A stretch of 64,000 bases of DNA from Onchocerca volvulus (lineage: Eukaryota; Nematoda; Chromadorea; Rhabditida; Onchocercidae), in the NCBI GenBank assembly GCA_000499405.2, contig HG738137.1, positions 7,963,562 through 8,027,561 on the forward strand, given 5' to 3'. Positions 46,801 to 54,590 of the stretch are shown here, piece after piece. Numbering within the stretch: position 1 is the first letter of the stretch; every line of letters starts with the position of its first letter. The position numbers and the translations under genes were made by a program. The notes beneath the pieces are model-generated. The model was given only the letters and a program-made list of their open reading frames with translations. It ran no database searches and was not told the DNA's origin.

Positions 46801-49610
46801 TTTTTGTTCGTTTAAGAAAAAAAAGGAGAAAAGAAAAGAAAATATTGCTATTTCTACATAGTATTAAACAATTTTATAAGGATGCATTTATAATTAAGCA
46901 TGAAGCTCATCGTGCACGACATCCGGACCATGAAGAAATACGATATCGAGAACGACCGGTACCGGATCGAATGCATTCCGGTTTTCCATCACATAGTCTT
47001 CAAGCTAAAGATCTTGTCGTAAGTTTGTTTTTTTTTACTTTTTCTAATTCTTTTTTAAGTTAATTCTTGCAAGTTATATATGTAGAACATGTTTAGAATT
47101 TATTGTAACTTGAAATGAATTACTTGTATTCCAAAATATAATATTTAACCGAATAATGATTATTAATCATTTCATTTAGCTTCACCTCATAGCATTAAAT
47201 ACACCAATGAGTGGAAATATGCGTGGAGTACGTGGAGCTGACTTAGCGTGTTATCAGCAAGCTCGAGAAGCTAACTTCCGTACCACATTCCGAGCATTTC
47301 TTTCATCACACGTTCAAGTATAATTAATACTTAATATTATACTGAAACTTTGAAATCGAAATCTGATACAAATGGGCAAATTTGAGTTTATTAACGACGA
47401 TTTTTCTTATTTTAATTAAGAATTGTAACTTTTTTCTTATTGTTTTTGTAATTATGCCAATAAGTAATATCATCGAACCATTATATTCATCACAATTAAT
47501 TATTAGGCTTTAATTTATCCTTTTATAATTTTCACTTTTCAATGGTATTTGAAATTTTGAAATAAACAATAACTGAAACCATGTCGTTTTTTTTTCTTTT
47601 TCTTTTTTTAAACGATTTATGACTTTAATTATCATTTTATTTCTCTCTCATGCATCGTTTTCAAAAATTTTCAAGAAAGTTCAAAATTCTCCAAATTTGA
47701 ATTGGAAAATTTTAATGCAATAAAATTAACAACGAAAATTCAATTTTTCATTTTTTTAAAAATAGCTTACATAAATTATAAATAATGATATATATTTGAG
47801 CTAAATGAAAGTAATAATTTTTACTAGGATTTAAATAAAGTGGTACATAACGGGGATCGCGATACACCGGTGGTTAATCTTCGTGGTGAACGATTATTCG
47901 ATTCATGGAGTGATATATTTGAACAGAAACAAATAACTGATACACCCATTTATTCATTCAATCGTCGGAATATTTTCGTTGATTCTCTATGGTTTGTGGT
48001 TATTTTGCATATTTTTTGGATGAATAATAATGAAAGTCTATCATATTGTTAGGAATAGCGATGCTATTCATTGGATTATATTTGAATTGGAAGTGGGGAA
48101 GATTCTGGTGTTTAATATGGAAATGAATTCAAATGAATCCAGTTCTAATAATCATAAAATGGAAATCCATATGAAATGAATACAATTCTAATAATCGTAA
48201 AGCAAAAAAAAAAAAAAAATGGAAGAATTTTTACGATTGATATGAAGCGAAATCAATTCTGATAATCGTAAAGCGGGAAAATTCTGATCATTCATGCAAT
48301 TTAATTTAACGTTTGATTCATCCCACAGCATGCCAGTTCTGTCACACGTTCAATGTCAACGTGTCATTCAAGCAAGCAAGACGTCATACTCACTGAAAGT
48401 TTGAGAATAGGTTGAAGACGTTTCGTCCCACAATTCCTCCAATCATCGCTTTACCGAATATAACAGCTTCATTGCGTACTACAACTGTTCTGAGGGAAAT
48501 TTCAGAAGGAAGCAGCTACTAGATTATTCGACTAATCTTTCACCTGTATACCAAAGTCAAACGATCAATTTGCACATCGATTTACATGTTTTTTCGTGAA
48601 TTTAATTCTAATAATCGGAAAACATGAAGAATTCTGATAATTGATATGATGCGATTTTGTCCTAATAATCATGTGCAGATTTATTCATATTTGAAAATCA
48701 GTGTATTAGAATAACTTTAATTTCTATTAGAAAACAGTTTATTCATTCAACAAGAGAGTCATTTTAAGGCCTGAAAAGCGTGTATGGCATGGATCAGATT
48801 CTTCCGGTATGCGTACTGAATCCGGTTACTGTAACGCTTGGAGATCAGCATCATCATCACAGGTTGGACGAGCTTCATTGATCGGACGTGGTTTATCATT
48901 ATTATATGATAGCCGAGATTCGGAATGTTCACGTGAATTAATAGTACTATGCATTGAGGTATTGTTTTTTGCTAAACTTCTCTCTTTTTTTTTTTTTAAA
49001 TATAAAATTTGCTAGTTGGAGGAAAAAAAAAGTTGAATATGAAAAAATGAATAAAAAAAAAATTGAATTATTTGATCACTTAATTTCCTAATTTTGACGA
49101 ATAATTAACTTGAAAGGTCCCAGTTTTAGCAAATAAGTCGTTTAAGAGGTCCTAATTTTGTGACAGTTAAATGATTTGAAAGGCTTATGCAATTATATGG
49201 TCAAGATTTTTTCATTCATATCAATAAGTTAAGAAGTTATTGATTATGAATACAATTCAATCACTTCTTTTCTATGTTAACTACAAGTGAAAAGTTCTCC
49301 TAATTTTATCAATTTTTGATCAATGAAATCATATATCAGGCCTAATTTAATCGTGATTTTTTCAGTGCTAATATTTTATAGTAAAATTCATCAAAATTTT
49401 CATTATTTTCAAACTCAATTTTTGCAGAAATTTAAAATGATAAATTTTTAAAATTAATGAAATTTTAAATCTTCGTGATTTTAAATTGAAAATTTCTTCT
49501 AATTTTATCAAATTTTAATCAGATGAAAATTTTCTCATTATTTTCAGAATATGAGCAAATACAATGCGGATAAACGATTGGGTAAAAAGAGAAATTATTT
49601 TAGTGAATAG
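8063..49610 (+). CDS. cle-1: Type XV/XVIII collagen homologue (endostatin precursor), whole gene with introns
   Basis: This is a secreted, multiplexin-type collagen of basement membranes. Domains in order are signal peptide, thrombospondin-N/laminin-G-like domain, acidic and Ser/Thr linker with a Gly-Ser-Gly site, interrupted Gly-X-Y collagen, trimerization domain, long hinge, and endostatin with four conserved cysteines. Coding exons are 8063-8153, 16420-16529, 16910-17081, 17774-17952, 18463-18552, 37398-37466, 37919-37948, 38321-38363, 38886-38957, 39531-about 39740, 40461(or 40445)-40552, 40663-about 40855, 40935-41065, 41186-41297, 41417-41625, 41984-42112, 42446-42487, 42937-42981, 43360-43377, 45157-46071, 46899-47018, 47180-47317, 47828-47991, 48769-48958 and 49548-49610. 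These choices keep one frame for about 1208 residues. A second N-terminus begins at 35966. The C. elegans homologue, cle-1, also makes isoforms from several promoters. Uncertain points are the donor near 39740, the junction at 40855/40935, and a possible extra exon at 43050. Confidence 0.93.
10700..11215. repeat. Degenerate array of AATCAATAATTGA / TTATTGAGTAAAT words
   Basis: Short units such as caatcaataattgata, attattgagtaaatg and gattaattcccaat recur many times in diverged form. The array leads into the long palindrome at 11097-11164, which is made of the same words in both orientations. Confidence 0.5.
11097..11164. repeat. Long palindrome/hairpin, 31-base arms
   Basis: Arms 11097-11127 and 11134-11164 are reverse complements with a single mismatch, around a 6-base loop (tattga). 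The left arm begins attgagtagataaaatcaat. The near-perfect arms stand out against the diverged sequence around them, which suggests a recent fold-back duplication or selection on the structure. Confidence 0.85.
13320..13830. repeat. Tandem array of about 110-base units followed by about 36-base units
   Basis: Three or more units of about 105-120 bases each carry acaaataagaaat, gcaaaaatattac, a ggtacaa/gatacaa word followed by a taagacattagtaaat-like word, and a attgtacgaata-like word. After about 13680 shorter units repeat ggtacaataagacat, cgtaaata and gcaaaaatatta about three times. The antisense open frame here has a repeated peptide because of this array and is not a gene. Confidence 0.75.
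14031..14093. repeat. Imperfect inverted repeat with G/C-rich arms
   Basis: Arms 14031-14053 and 14071-14093 are 23 bases each and pair with about four mismatches around a 17-base loop. The core is agcggggg against cccc-gcc. It opens a patch (to about 14300) that is richer in G+C than the surrounding intron and is not part of the tandem array that follows. Confidence 0.7.
14300..15000. repeat. Tandem array, period about 120 bases (GATAATCACTTATCA type)
   Basis: About six diverged units share gtgataattgata, gataatcacttatcacttctatcattcaatt (in shorter or variant forms), a tattattacttatcattat-like piece, and gaataaaacaatatatt or a related word with tcgagtaatgat. Each unit contains a small palindrome, gtgataatcacttatcac-like, so each could fold. 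Confidence 0.7.
16420..18552 (+). CDS. cle-1: cle-1 exons 2-5: thrombospondin-N / laminin-G-like domain
   Basis: Four exons (16420-16529, 16910-17081, 17774-17952, 18463-18552; phases 1-0, 0-1, 1-0, 0-0) encode a continuous TSPN fold. It begins with [12 protein letters not shown], continues through [12 protein letters not shown] and [12 protein letters not shown], then a [10 protein letters not shown] strand, LLYTDSS, and [19 protein letters not shown], and ends in [11 protein letters not shown]. The exon at 37398 (GAIQEMRL...DPNDAA) supplies the usual final strand and the Cys-containing end of the domain. In vertebrate collagen XV/XVIII this domain lies directly N-terminal to the collagenous region. 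All four have canonical GT-AG borders and consistent phases. Intron sizes here are 380 to 692 bases. Confidence 0.93.
17431..17466 (+). pseudogene. cle-1: Vestigial copy of the start of TSPN exon 4
   Basis: An acceptor-like ttttttgtag is followed by gtgataatcaagaatatatt. This matches the start of the genuine exon at 17774 (gtgataatcaaacaaatatc) in about 23 of 29 bases. In the same phase it reads [11 protein letters not shown] then a stop, against [11 protein letters not shown] in the real exon. The likeliest reading is a decayed tandem exon duplicate. An exon whose use would truncate the protein is possible, and chance similarity in A+T-rich DNA is not excluded. Confidence 0.45.
18590..19380. 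repeat. Degenerate tandem array of TCATGATTTGATCATT words
   Basis: Diverged units of about 45-65 bases repeat (t)catgatttgatcatt, a [15 protein letters not shown] stretch, attttttccatcac, and a tggagttaaatc-like word. They begin right after the TSPN exon donor and fade near 19380. Confidence 0.5.
24451..24587. repeat. Imperfect inverted repeat, possible MITE relic
   Basis: The left arm (aaatttatttggg, then cagtgctgaaatttaattcaa) is mirrored on the right by ttgaattaaactaattcagtactg and then aaataaatccaaataaat. The arms pair in two blocks with small indels around a spacer of about 40 bases. The size and structure suit an old miniature inverted-repeat element, but no target-site duplication was identified. 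Confidence 0.45.
26260..26640. repeat. Degenerate array of GATACAATAATTGAAATATATAC words
   Basis: Units of about 35-45 bases repeat gatacaataa or gatatgataa, then (a)ttgaaatatata or attaaaataca, then a ctattctgata-like piece. About eight diverged copies are present. Confidence 0.55.
26671..26716. repeat. Hairpin with telomere-like (TTAGGC)n repeats in its loop
   Basis: Arms ttatatgggg (26671-26680) and ccccgtataa (26707-26716) pair with one G-T mismatch. The loop contains GCCTAA GCCTAA GTCTAA at 26686-26703, which is two perfect units and one near-perfect unit of the complement of the nematode telomere repeat TTAGGC. It is too short to be a functional telomere. It could be an interstitial relic, for example of telomerase-mediated break repair. 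Confidence 0.6.
27477..27655. repeat. (TA)n microsatellite followed by a self-complementary TATAA/TTATA array
   Basis: About 56 bases of pure (TA)n are followed from about 27540 by aatat-type pentamers. Near 27590 these switch to the complementary attat-type pentamers and then partly switch back. The second part can fold into a long A/T hairpin of more than 40 bases per side with slips. Confidence 0.85.
27702..28073 (+). other. Unassigned open frame inside the cle-1 intron
   Basis: The frame is open for about 123 codons (27702-28070, stop after). It encodes [15 protein letters not shown], then [19 protein letters not shown], then [20 protein letters not shown], and ends LQRCVKSK. Amino-acid composition is more protein-like than that of neighbouring random frames, with spaced W, C, H and P residues, and base composition is more balanced. 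No clear start codon, acceptor or family match was seen. It may be an exon of a nested gene, a decayed mobile-element segment, or chance. Confidence 0.25.
31379..31571 (-). pseudogene. Decayed 28S rRNA fragment (central region), antisense, intronic
   Basis: On the + strand this reads like the complement of eukaryotic 28S rRNA: ggttcatcacacagcgcca (28S complement GGTTCATCCCGCAGCGCCA), then aaaatggcccact. After a divergent segment come gtttgagaataggttgaaga, cgtttcg and tctaatcatt. The order and spacing match 28S, with nematode-like expansion sequence between. From 31456 to 31571 it matches the copy at 48364-48478 at about nine bases in ten. It is a truncated, mutated relic. Confidence 0.85.
31612..31720. 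repeat. Two-copy tandem duplication next to the 28S relic
   Basis: The word gtgtatgtacgtgcagatac (first copy) recurs about 60 bases later as gtgtatgtacgtgcagatat, each followed by gaatat. The block begins 40 bases after the rRNA fragment and is rich in tgtac/gtaca words. Confidence 0.7.
35301..35359. repeat. Perfect 30-base palindrome followed by (AT)n
   Basis: Positions 35301-35330 form a perfect palindrome: gtttgcacat, then (at)5, then atgtgcaaac. It runs directly into about 29 bases of pure (AT)n. It lies about 600 bases upstream of the nested collagen first exon, so a role in that promoter is possible but unproven. Confidence 0.9.
35895..35906 (+). promoter_or_regulatory. cle-1: Candidate spliced-leader (trans-splice) acceptor for the nested isoform
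   Basis: The pyrimidine-rich tttctttttccag ends at 35906, 59 bases before the ATG at 35966, with no in-frame upstream coding sequence and no intervening donor. A strong nematode acceptor just before a signal-peptide ATG is the usual pattern of an SL1 trans-splice site. If the acceptor were instead used in cis from 18552, it would add 19 codons and then a stop (TAA at 35964). Confidence 0.55.
35966..37348 (+). CDS. cle-1: Nested alternative first exon of cle-1: signal peptide plus acidic/mucin-like N-terminal domain
   Basis: The exon encodes 461 codons from ATG to the donor GATTTG|GTGAGA and ends in phase 0, as the exon at 37398 requires. Residues 1-31 form a signal peptide ([15 protein letters not shown] core). 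A Gln run sits at about 93-104, several NxS/T sites lie between 115 and 175, and a furin-type site RQKR|W is at 218-222. A strongly acidic Asp/Glu/Ser region follows (about 225-370) with Ser-Gly dipeptides in [12 protein letters not shown] Thr-rich mucin-like run lies at about 375-400, with acidic sequence to the end. It replaces the TSPN domain up to its last strand. I recognise no family. Vertebrate collagen XVIII also has alternative N-termini, including an acidic mucin-like one, but homology is not shown. Reading on to the stop at 37429 is incorrect if the donor is used. Confidence 0.85.
37398..37466 (+). CDS. cle-1: cle-1 exon 6: last TSPN strand, shared by both isoforms
   Basis: Twenty-three codons in phase 0 on both sides encode [20 protein letters not shown]. 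This is the normal end of a TSPN domain (x-F-x-G-x-I-x-x-L/M-x-x-x-x-D-P followed by a Cys). Both upstream exons (18552 and 37348) end in phase 0, so each can join here. Confidence 0.92.
37919..39783 (+). CDS. cle-1: cle-1 exons 7-10: basic/acidic linker with a glycosaminoglycan-type site and Ser-rich segment
   Basis: Exon 37919-37948 encodes [10 protein letters not shown], a basic cluster. Exon 38321-38363 encodes [14 protein letters not shown], in which Ser-Gly in acidic context fits a heparan/chondroitin sulfate attachment site, as in collagen XVIII. Exon 38886-38957 is Thr/Ser-rich ([11 protein letters not shown]). Exon 39531-about 39740 has a Ser run from a (TCA/TCT)n tract, then [20 protein letters not shown]. 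Its 3' border is unclear: donors ending at 39740 (phase 1), 39755 (phase 1), 39763 (phase 0) and 39773 (phase 1) can all be joined in frame to the collagen exon, using the acceptor at 40461 or 40445. Open sequence runs to a stop at 39784. Confidence 0.8.
40445..41625 (+). CDS. cle-1: cle-1 exons 11-15: interrupted Gly-X-Y collagen region
   Basis: Exons 40461(or 40445)-40552, 40663-about 40855, 40935-41065, 41186-41297 and 41417-41625 encode Gly-X-Y triplets, starting [20 protein letters not shown]. They are broken by non-collagenous stretches: [62 protein letters not shown] and SLSSYP. Multiple interruptions are typical of collagens XV/XVIII. Codons favour GGA and CCA/CCT. Exon 41417 carries a 45-base tandem duplication. 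Borders are clear except at 40855/40935, where a perfect repeat requires a GC donor; the GT alternative (40859 to 40927) inserts GHIL and breaks the repeat. Confidence 0.93.
41479..41568 (+). repeat. cle-1: Two tandem 45-base coding repeats in the collagen exon
   Basis: Copies 41479-41523 and 41524-41568 each encode 15 residues, [15 protein letters not shown] and [15 protein letters not shown]. They differ at only a few bases, so the duplication looks recent, and the frame is preserved. Confidence 0.9.
41984..42981 (+). CDS. cle-1: cle-1 exons 16-18: collagen XV/XVIII trimerization domain
   Basis: Exons 41984-42112, 42446-42487 and 42937-42981 are all phase 0. They encode [48 protein letters not shown] and [15 protein letters not shown]. 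The pattern of a GSL/GTL strand, then Q-x-LY-x-RV-x-x-GF-K, is that of the compact NC1 trimerization domain C-terminal to the collagen helix in types XV and XVIII. It should nucleate triple-helix folding of three chains. Confidence 0.9.
43050..43377 (+). CDS. cle-1: cle-1 small exons between trimerization domain and hinge (structure uncertain)
   Basis: An 18-base exon, 43360-43377 (LQNEAI in phase 0), lies between a TATAG acceptor and GTAAGT. It joins 42981 and 45157 in frame. A further candidate exon starts at 43050 (LRVNYRD...) after TTGTAG. With its good donor GTGAGT (end 43081, 32 bases) it shifts the frame and leads to a stop at the hinge exon. With a weaker donor (end 43070, 21 bases) it keeps the frame. 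It may be an alternative exon or not used. Confidence 0.5.
43793..43832. repeat. Poly(T) run of 40
   Basis: Forty uninterrupted T follow a ttttcttttctttt lead-in within the cle-1 intron before the hinge exon. It is the longest homopolymer in the window. Confidence 0.95.
45157..46071 (+). CDS. cle-1: cle-1 hinge exon: long Pro/Gln/His/Lys-rich linker before endostatin
   Basis: This exon has 305 codons, phase 0 on both sides, from TTTTTAG|GTA to TTTGAG|GTGACC. It starts [15 protein letters not shown] and is hydrophilic throughout, with His/Lys clusters ([24 protein letters not shown]) and two related motifs, RRPEESLP and NRPEEKSG. There are no Cys and no predicted membrane segment. It sits where vertebrate collagen XVIII has its protease-sensitive hinge, which releases endostatin, but it is much longer than I would expect. 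Open sequence runs to a stop at 46125; the donor at 46071 is preferred because endostatin follows in frame. Confidence 0.88.
46899..49610 (+). CDS. cle-1: cle-1 exons 22-26: endostatin domain and C-terminus
   Basis: Exons are 46899-47018, 47180-47317, 47828-47991, 48769-48958 and 49548-49610. The first encodes a His/Arg-rich lead ([13 protein letters not shown]). The endostatin core follows: [105 protein letters not shown] and [12 protein letters not shown]. All four endostatin cysteines are present. The terminal exon adds a basic tail, [13 protein letters not shown], before TAG. Two acceptors (46898 and 48768) end in AAG rather than CAG; the second is required to restore the conserved Trp ([11 protein letters not shown]). 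An alternative acceptor at 46880 would add six residues. Endostatin is a heparin-binding module linked to cell migration and axon guidance in C. elegans cle-1 work. Confidence 0.95.
48310..48590 (-). pseudogene. Decayed 28S rRNA fragment (central region), antisense, inside an endostatin intron
   Basis: The + strand reads as complementary 28S: gattcatcccacagcatgcc (28S GGTTCATCCCGCAGCGCC), gtttgagaataggttgaaga, aatcatcgctttaccgaata, then ctgagggaaatttc. Next come agcagctactagat (28S CAGCTACTAGAT), cgactaatctttcacc (GATTAGTCTTTCGCCCC) and gatcaatttgcac (GATTTGCAC). It is longer than the copy at 31379 and about 280 bases in all. A deletion of tens of bases relative to that copy lies after gccagttct. 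It is a relic within the intron between 47991 and 48769. Confidence 0.9.
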
Positions 49611-49778
49611 AAAAAAGAAAAAAAAAGTTGCACAAAAAAAAATTGCTCTCTTTGCATTTGATATTGTATTCTTGTACTATAAATTTGATTCTGCATAAAT
49701 TAATAATCAACTTAATTTAAAAGAATTCATTTTAATTTTAATTTTTATTTAGATAGATACATTTTTAAGAATTTGCAT

Positions 49779-49784
49779 AATAAA
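49779..49784 (+). terminator. cle-1: Candidate poly(A) signal of cle-1
   Basis: The first clear AATAAA on the + strand lies about 170 bases after the TAG stop at 49610, within gcataataaaaaac. This distance is ordinary for a nematode 3' UTR. Weaker variants could be used instead. Confidence 0.4.
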
Positions 49785-52700
49785 AAACTGAATTTTTGAA
49801 TTTATATTGCTTTTTCATATTTTTTCACTGCGTTTTAATTTTTAATTACTGCCATTTTGCTGCACATTATTGTTTTTTCTTTTTTTTTTAAATTTTATTT
49901 CAGCTTTGCATTTTTGAATATTATCAAAAAGCTCATTTCATGCAATAATGAAGCAAATATTTAAATGTCGCTAAATGATTACTAATAAATTAGCAATATT
50001 TGAAATAGATATGAACCATAAAAATTTTGAAATATTAAAGAATATTGGTTTGAATTGAAAAATTTCAAAATATGTAAACTTGTTTTTTTCAATTTTTTTT
50101 AATGCAAAATTAATTAAAACTGCGAAAGAAAAAAATTGTAACGTCATATAAGCTATAAATTTTTCCATACTTTGAATATTTTTAAATTGAAAGCTTTCAA
50201 AATATGTGAATTATTATGAATCATATAAATTTCACAACATTATCGAAAATTTTTTTTGGCTGGAGAATTTCAAAATATACAAACTTGCTTTTTTTTGTGA
50301 AATCATATGAAAATCTGGAAAAATTCGTTTATTAAAAGCAAATAAAGTTTCATCATATTTTGAATATTTTTAAATTGAAAACTTTCAAAATATGCAAATT
50401 TATCTTTATAAAATCAATCAAATCTACAAACAAGAAAAAATGCTGGAATAAAAAATTTTTTGAGAATAAAAAGAATAAAATAAAATTTTTTAGCAAGATA
50501 TTCATTTCTTTGCATTTTCTTTTTTTTTTTTTTTCTTCAAATTAAATTCTTTAAATTCGAAGAATTTTTGAAATAAGCCAAATTCAACGAAATTCAAATA
50601 TTCATCCTTTTCCCATTTTCTTGCATTTATTGTTCATTTACTGAATACTCGCTGCATTTTGCATCGTTTTTTTAAATGCAAATAAAAAAAAAAAGATATT
50701 ACTATAATACTACTGATAATGGCAACAGTAGTGATAATAGTGATGATAATGGCAATTTTGATAAAGTTCTCATTTTTAATTCCAAAGATATAAATCATTT
50801 ATTATATTCGAAAATTATCATTGTTCTATCTTTTTCTTGCTTTCAATTATCAATAATTATCATAATTTTTAGTTTGCTTTTGCTTATGCTATTGCTATTT
50901 TGTCAACATATGAAACTATGCTAATTTTTATGGTTTAAATTTGATTTTGTTGAATTGATTAAAGATGATAAATGTAACGATACAGATTATTCGAAAGAAA
51001 GATTATGATTAATTATCGATTTTATCGGAAAAACATCAAGGAAAATTCTGAGAAAATACATGCATACAACTGATAAGAATTAAATACAATTCTTATCACT
51101 AGATAAAAACATAAGAATATGTAATTAATTCTAAAAAATAAATATAAGTATTAAAAATTAATTTTTTTGAAAAAATTTCTACTGATTAAAAAAATTATTT
51201 TTTTTTTTTGCTATTTTCATTCATTTCCAATTATAATAACTTTGATGATGTTTATTTTCAAAATTTAATGAGGAAAAAAAACGAAAAGTACAATAAATTA
51301 AAATTTATTATTGGAAATATGAAAAATGAAGAATTTGACAAATTTTTTGTATTTCCATTCGTTGGAAAAATTATAAATAGGAAAAAGGAAGGCGGAATAG
51401 TATATTATGAAATAATTTATATGATTTAGAAATTTATTACTTAAGAATTAATTAACATGGATCAAACTTTAATTTACTTAATATATTCTGAAAATTAACG
51501 TAAAGAATTCAACTTTTTTGAATTCCGAAATCTGAATCAAGAAAAAAACCAGTAACAAATTGGATACAAACAAATTGATAAATTGAAAAATACAATTTAA
51601 TTTGTATATTACTCACTTTCTTTTTTTCTTGCTCTATTTGTATTTGATTTCTTGAAGAAAGAAGAATTGAAAAATAAAATAAATTTAATGAGAATGAAAA
51701 TTTCCTTCGTAAATTATGATCATTAGAAATTTTCGGATAGAAAGATATTTTAAAGATAAGAAAAGGAAAATAAAGGAATTAATTTTAAAAATGAGAATCA
51801 AATTATTTTTATAAAATGAGTTAACAATGCCAAAAAAAAAAAGAAAAAAAAATTACCAATTAATTTAGTTTTAATTAGGATACCAATCTTTTACGAAAGT
51901 AACTTTTTTCCAAGCATTTTTTCGAGAAATTTTATTTGATAATACTTTCAGAATTGAAGAAAACTAACTGCTTCAATTTAATTTTTATAAAAAAATTCAT
52001 GGAAAAATTTAAAAAAGATTACTTTCTCGATTAATTCCAGTTCTAATGCTGTCTGATGTATATATTTATGCATTATCAGTTATTAATTATTGATTTTTCT
52101 GGAATTTTTCAAGTTTGAATTTTTCAACTACTAATTCTTCAGTCAATAATTATTAAGCATTAGCTAGCAATTAATAATTTTTCCTTTATTTTTCGCTTTC
52201 TGCAGAAATATTATTTATATATCTTCATTAAATCGTTACTTAAAAGCAAAAAATTGAAAAAAAACAATTTAAAAAAATTAAAAAAAAAAACGAATTTTAA
52301 ATACATTACAATCATCATATATTACGTTTTTAGTCCCTCTCTCACTATTTTTTTTTGAATTATTTAAAAAATCAAAAAAAAAAACTTTCGATCTTACTTT
52401 TTCGTTATGTAATTTATAAAATGACAAAAATTTTATTTTTCATCTCTTCTTTGATTAATTTTTCTAATTTTGATTAATTTATAAAATTAAAAGGATTTTC
52501 TTCTTCTTTGATCAATTAACAAAATTAACCAAAAGAAAAAAAAGCTTTCCTTTTCAGTTCTTCTTTGGAAAAAAAAGATTTATAAATTTGGAAAATCTTT
52601 ATCTTCACTTTTTTTTGGATTAATTTACAAAATCAAAAAAAAAAAAAAAAAAAAAAGAAAGAATAATTTATTCGTATTTTATTTTTTTCATCTTTGAAAT

Positions 52701-53904
52701 TTTATTCTATGATATATTTTTATTCATTACAATAAAAATTTTTATTTTGAAAAATCAAAATAATGGATAAAACTTTATTACAAGTAATAATAGATCTGAT
52801 GAGTAGAATAAATTATTCAACAATGATTACTACTTAAATCTTAATAATCTTAAAAAACCAACCAATAATTAAATCTTAAATTTAAGTAGTAATTATTGAT
52901 AGTAATTGTATATTGATTATTCAATTGACTGAATAATCAATTCAATTAAAGATTCTTTTTTTTTGCCAGTATTTTTTTATATGTTAGCCTGCTTTATATC
53001 TTTCATCTTATCAAAATTCAGCTATTATTAGTAGTAATTGAAAAAAGGAAAAAATTAGTAAAATTTTTCCCTAATTAAATATGAATGGATTCATTATTTC
53101 GTATAATTAGTACTAAATTTGTTAATAAATTATTAAATTTTAATTTTGAACTAATATTTTATATGTTAAATTACAAACTGATCACAATTAAACCAATTTT
53201 TTTAAAATCTTCAACAGAGTTATGCCATTTCGCCTATTTTTCCAAAAAAAAAAAAAAAAAGAAAAAAAATTGCTTAAATTTGAAAAACTTTAATTGAAAA
53301 AAGAGAAATGAAAAAAATTTAATTAAATTCCAATCTGTTTAAAATCAAAATTTCTAAACTTCAAAACCATAAATTTCAACTCGAATTTGAATCCAGTATT
53401 ATTCATTTCATTTCGCACTTTAAATTTATTGCCTAATTAAGTAGTTTTTTTAATAGTAATTTTCAAATATCATGCCGAAATTTAGTAACGAATAATATTC
53501 ATTATATTATCGAATCCAAATTTTCGTCTATTTTTTTAATGCATCGCATTTTTTCAGATTTATTCATTTCTCCCTTTTTTTTTTATCGAATGCAAAAAAA
53601 AAAAAAAAAAATTCATTCCACTGAAGAAAATAAAATTTCCCTTTTTCGCTTTTTAATTATTCATTGAATTGAATTGTTAAATGTACTATTTGATATGTAA
53701 AAAAAAAATGAATTTTTCGAATGAAAAAAAAAAAGCGATTTTGAATCATACCATTAATTTTCCTCTTTTTTTCTTTTGTATCCATTAAAATGAAAAATAG
53801 GATACTTTCAAAAAAAAAAAAAAATGACACATTACCGATAACTTTTATCACTTTTTTATCATTGTATAATAATTATGAAAAATGGAAAAATATTTCTGCA
53901 ACAG

Positions 53905-54590
53905 ATGATAAATTCATATGCTCTATGTAAGATGATAATACATTTATCAGATGATAATATATTCTGTATTCGATGATAACGTGTTATTTGCACCAAAAGA
54001 TGATAAATAATCCGTATTCAATGATTATTTATATATAGACGATATCACATAATACCTGCATCATCTGTATCAGACGATATCAGATTGTAATCATTGCTAA
54101 GTGATAATCTGATGTGATCTATACCAGATGATAATTGAGAATCTATATCATTCAATAATACATAATCATCCTCAGGTAAGGACATATACCTGTAAAAAGT
54201 GATAACACATCATTTGTAATTTGCCTGATGATGACATATAACCTTTTCAGACCGATGAATCATGCATGTACTAAGTGATAGCACTTGACCTATTCAGATA
54301 ATTACAGGAGCTAACTTGTACCAGATAATAACACCTAATCCGTATCAAGCGATGATATATAACATGTATTAGTGATAATACATGACCTCTGACATATATT
54401 TGGATCAAGTGATAATTACGTAACATACTTTTAGGTGATAAGACATAATCTCCATTAATCAGTGATACATAATTTTCGTCGCATATTGACATATAATCTG
54501 TTAGATGGCAAATAATTGAACTGTAATGTAGTGATAATACGTGGTTTGTATTATATGATAATACGTAATTATATCAAGCTTAAACATCAT
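53905..54590. repeat. Degenerate minisatellite, GATGATAATACATAATCTGTATCA type
   Basis: About twenty diverged units of 30-40 bases repeat (a)gtgataa or gatgataa, then acata(a), then a tctgtatca or cctgtatcag word. It is more G+C-rich than the surrounding sequence. The antisense frame at 54271-54492 is a product of the repeat. Confidence 0.75.

Noticed and set aside
48721..48768. Acceptor tattag at 48730 as start of the third endostatin-core exon
   Set aside because: It produces TGA at once with the phase-2 donor at 47991 and loses the conserved [11 protein letters not shown] joint; the AAG at 48768 restores it.
53905..54590. CRISPR-like regular repeats
   Set aside because: Units vary in length and sequence with no constant repeat/unique spacer pattern; this is a eukaryotic minisatellite. 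The same reasoning applies to 13320-13830 and 14300-15000.
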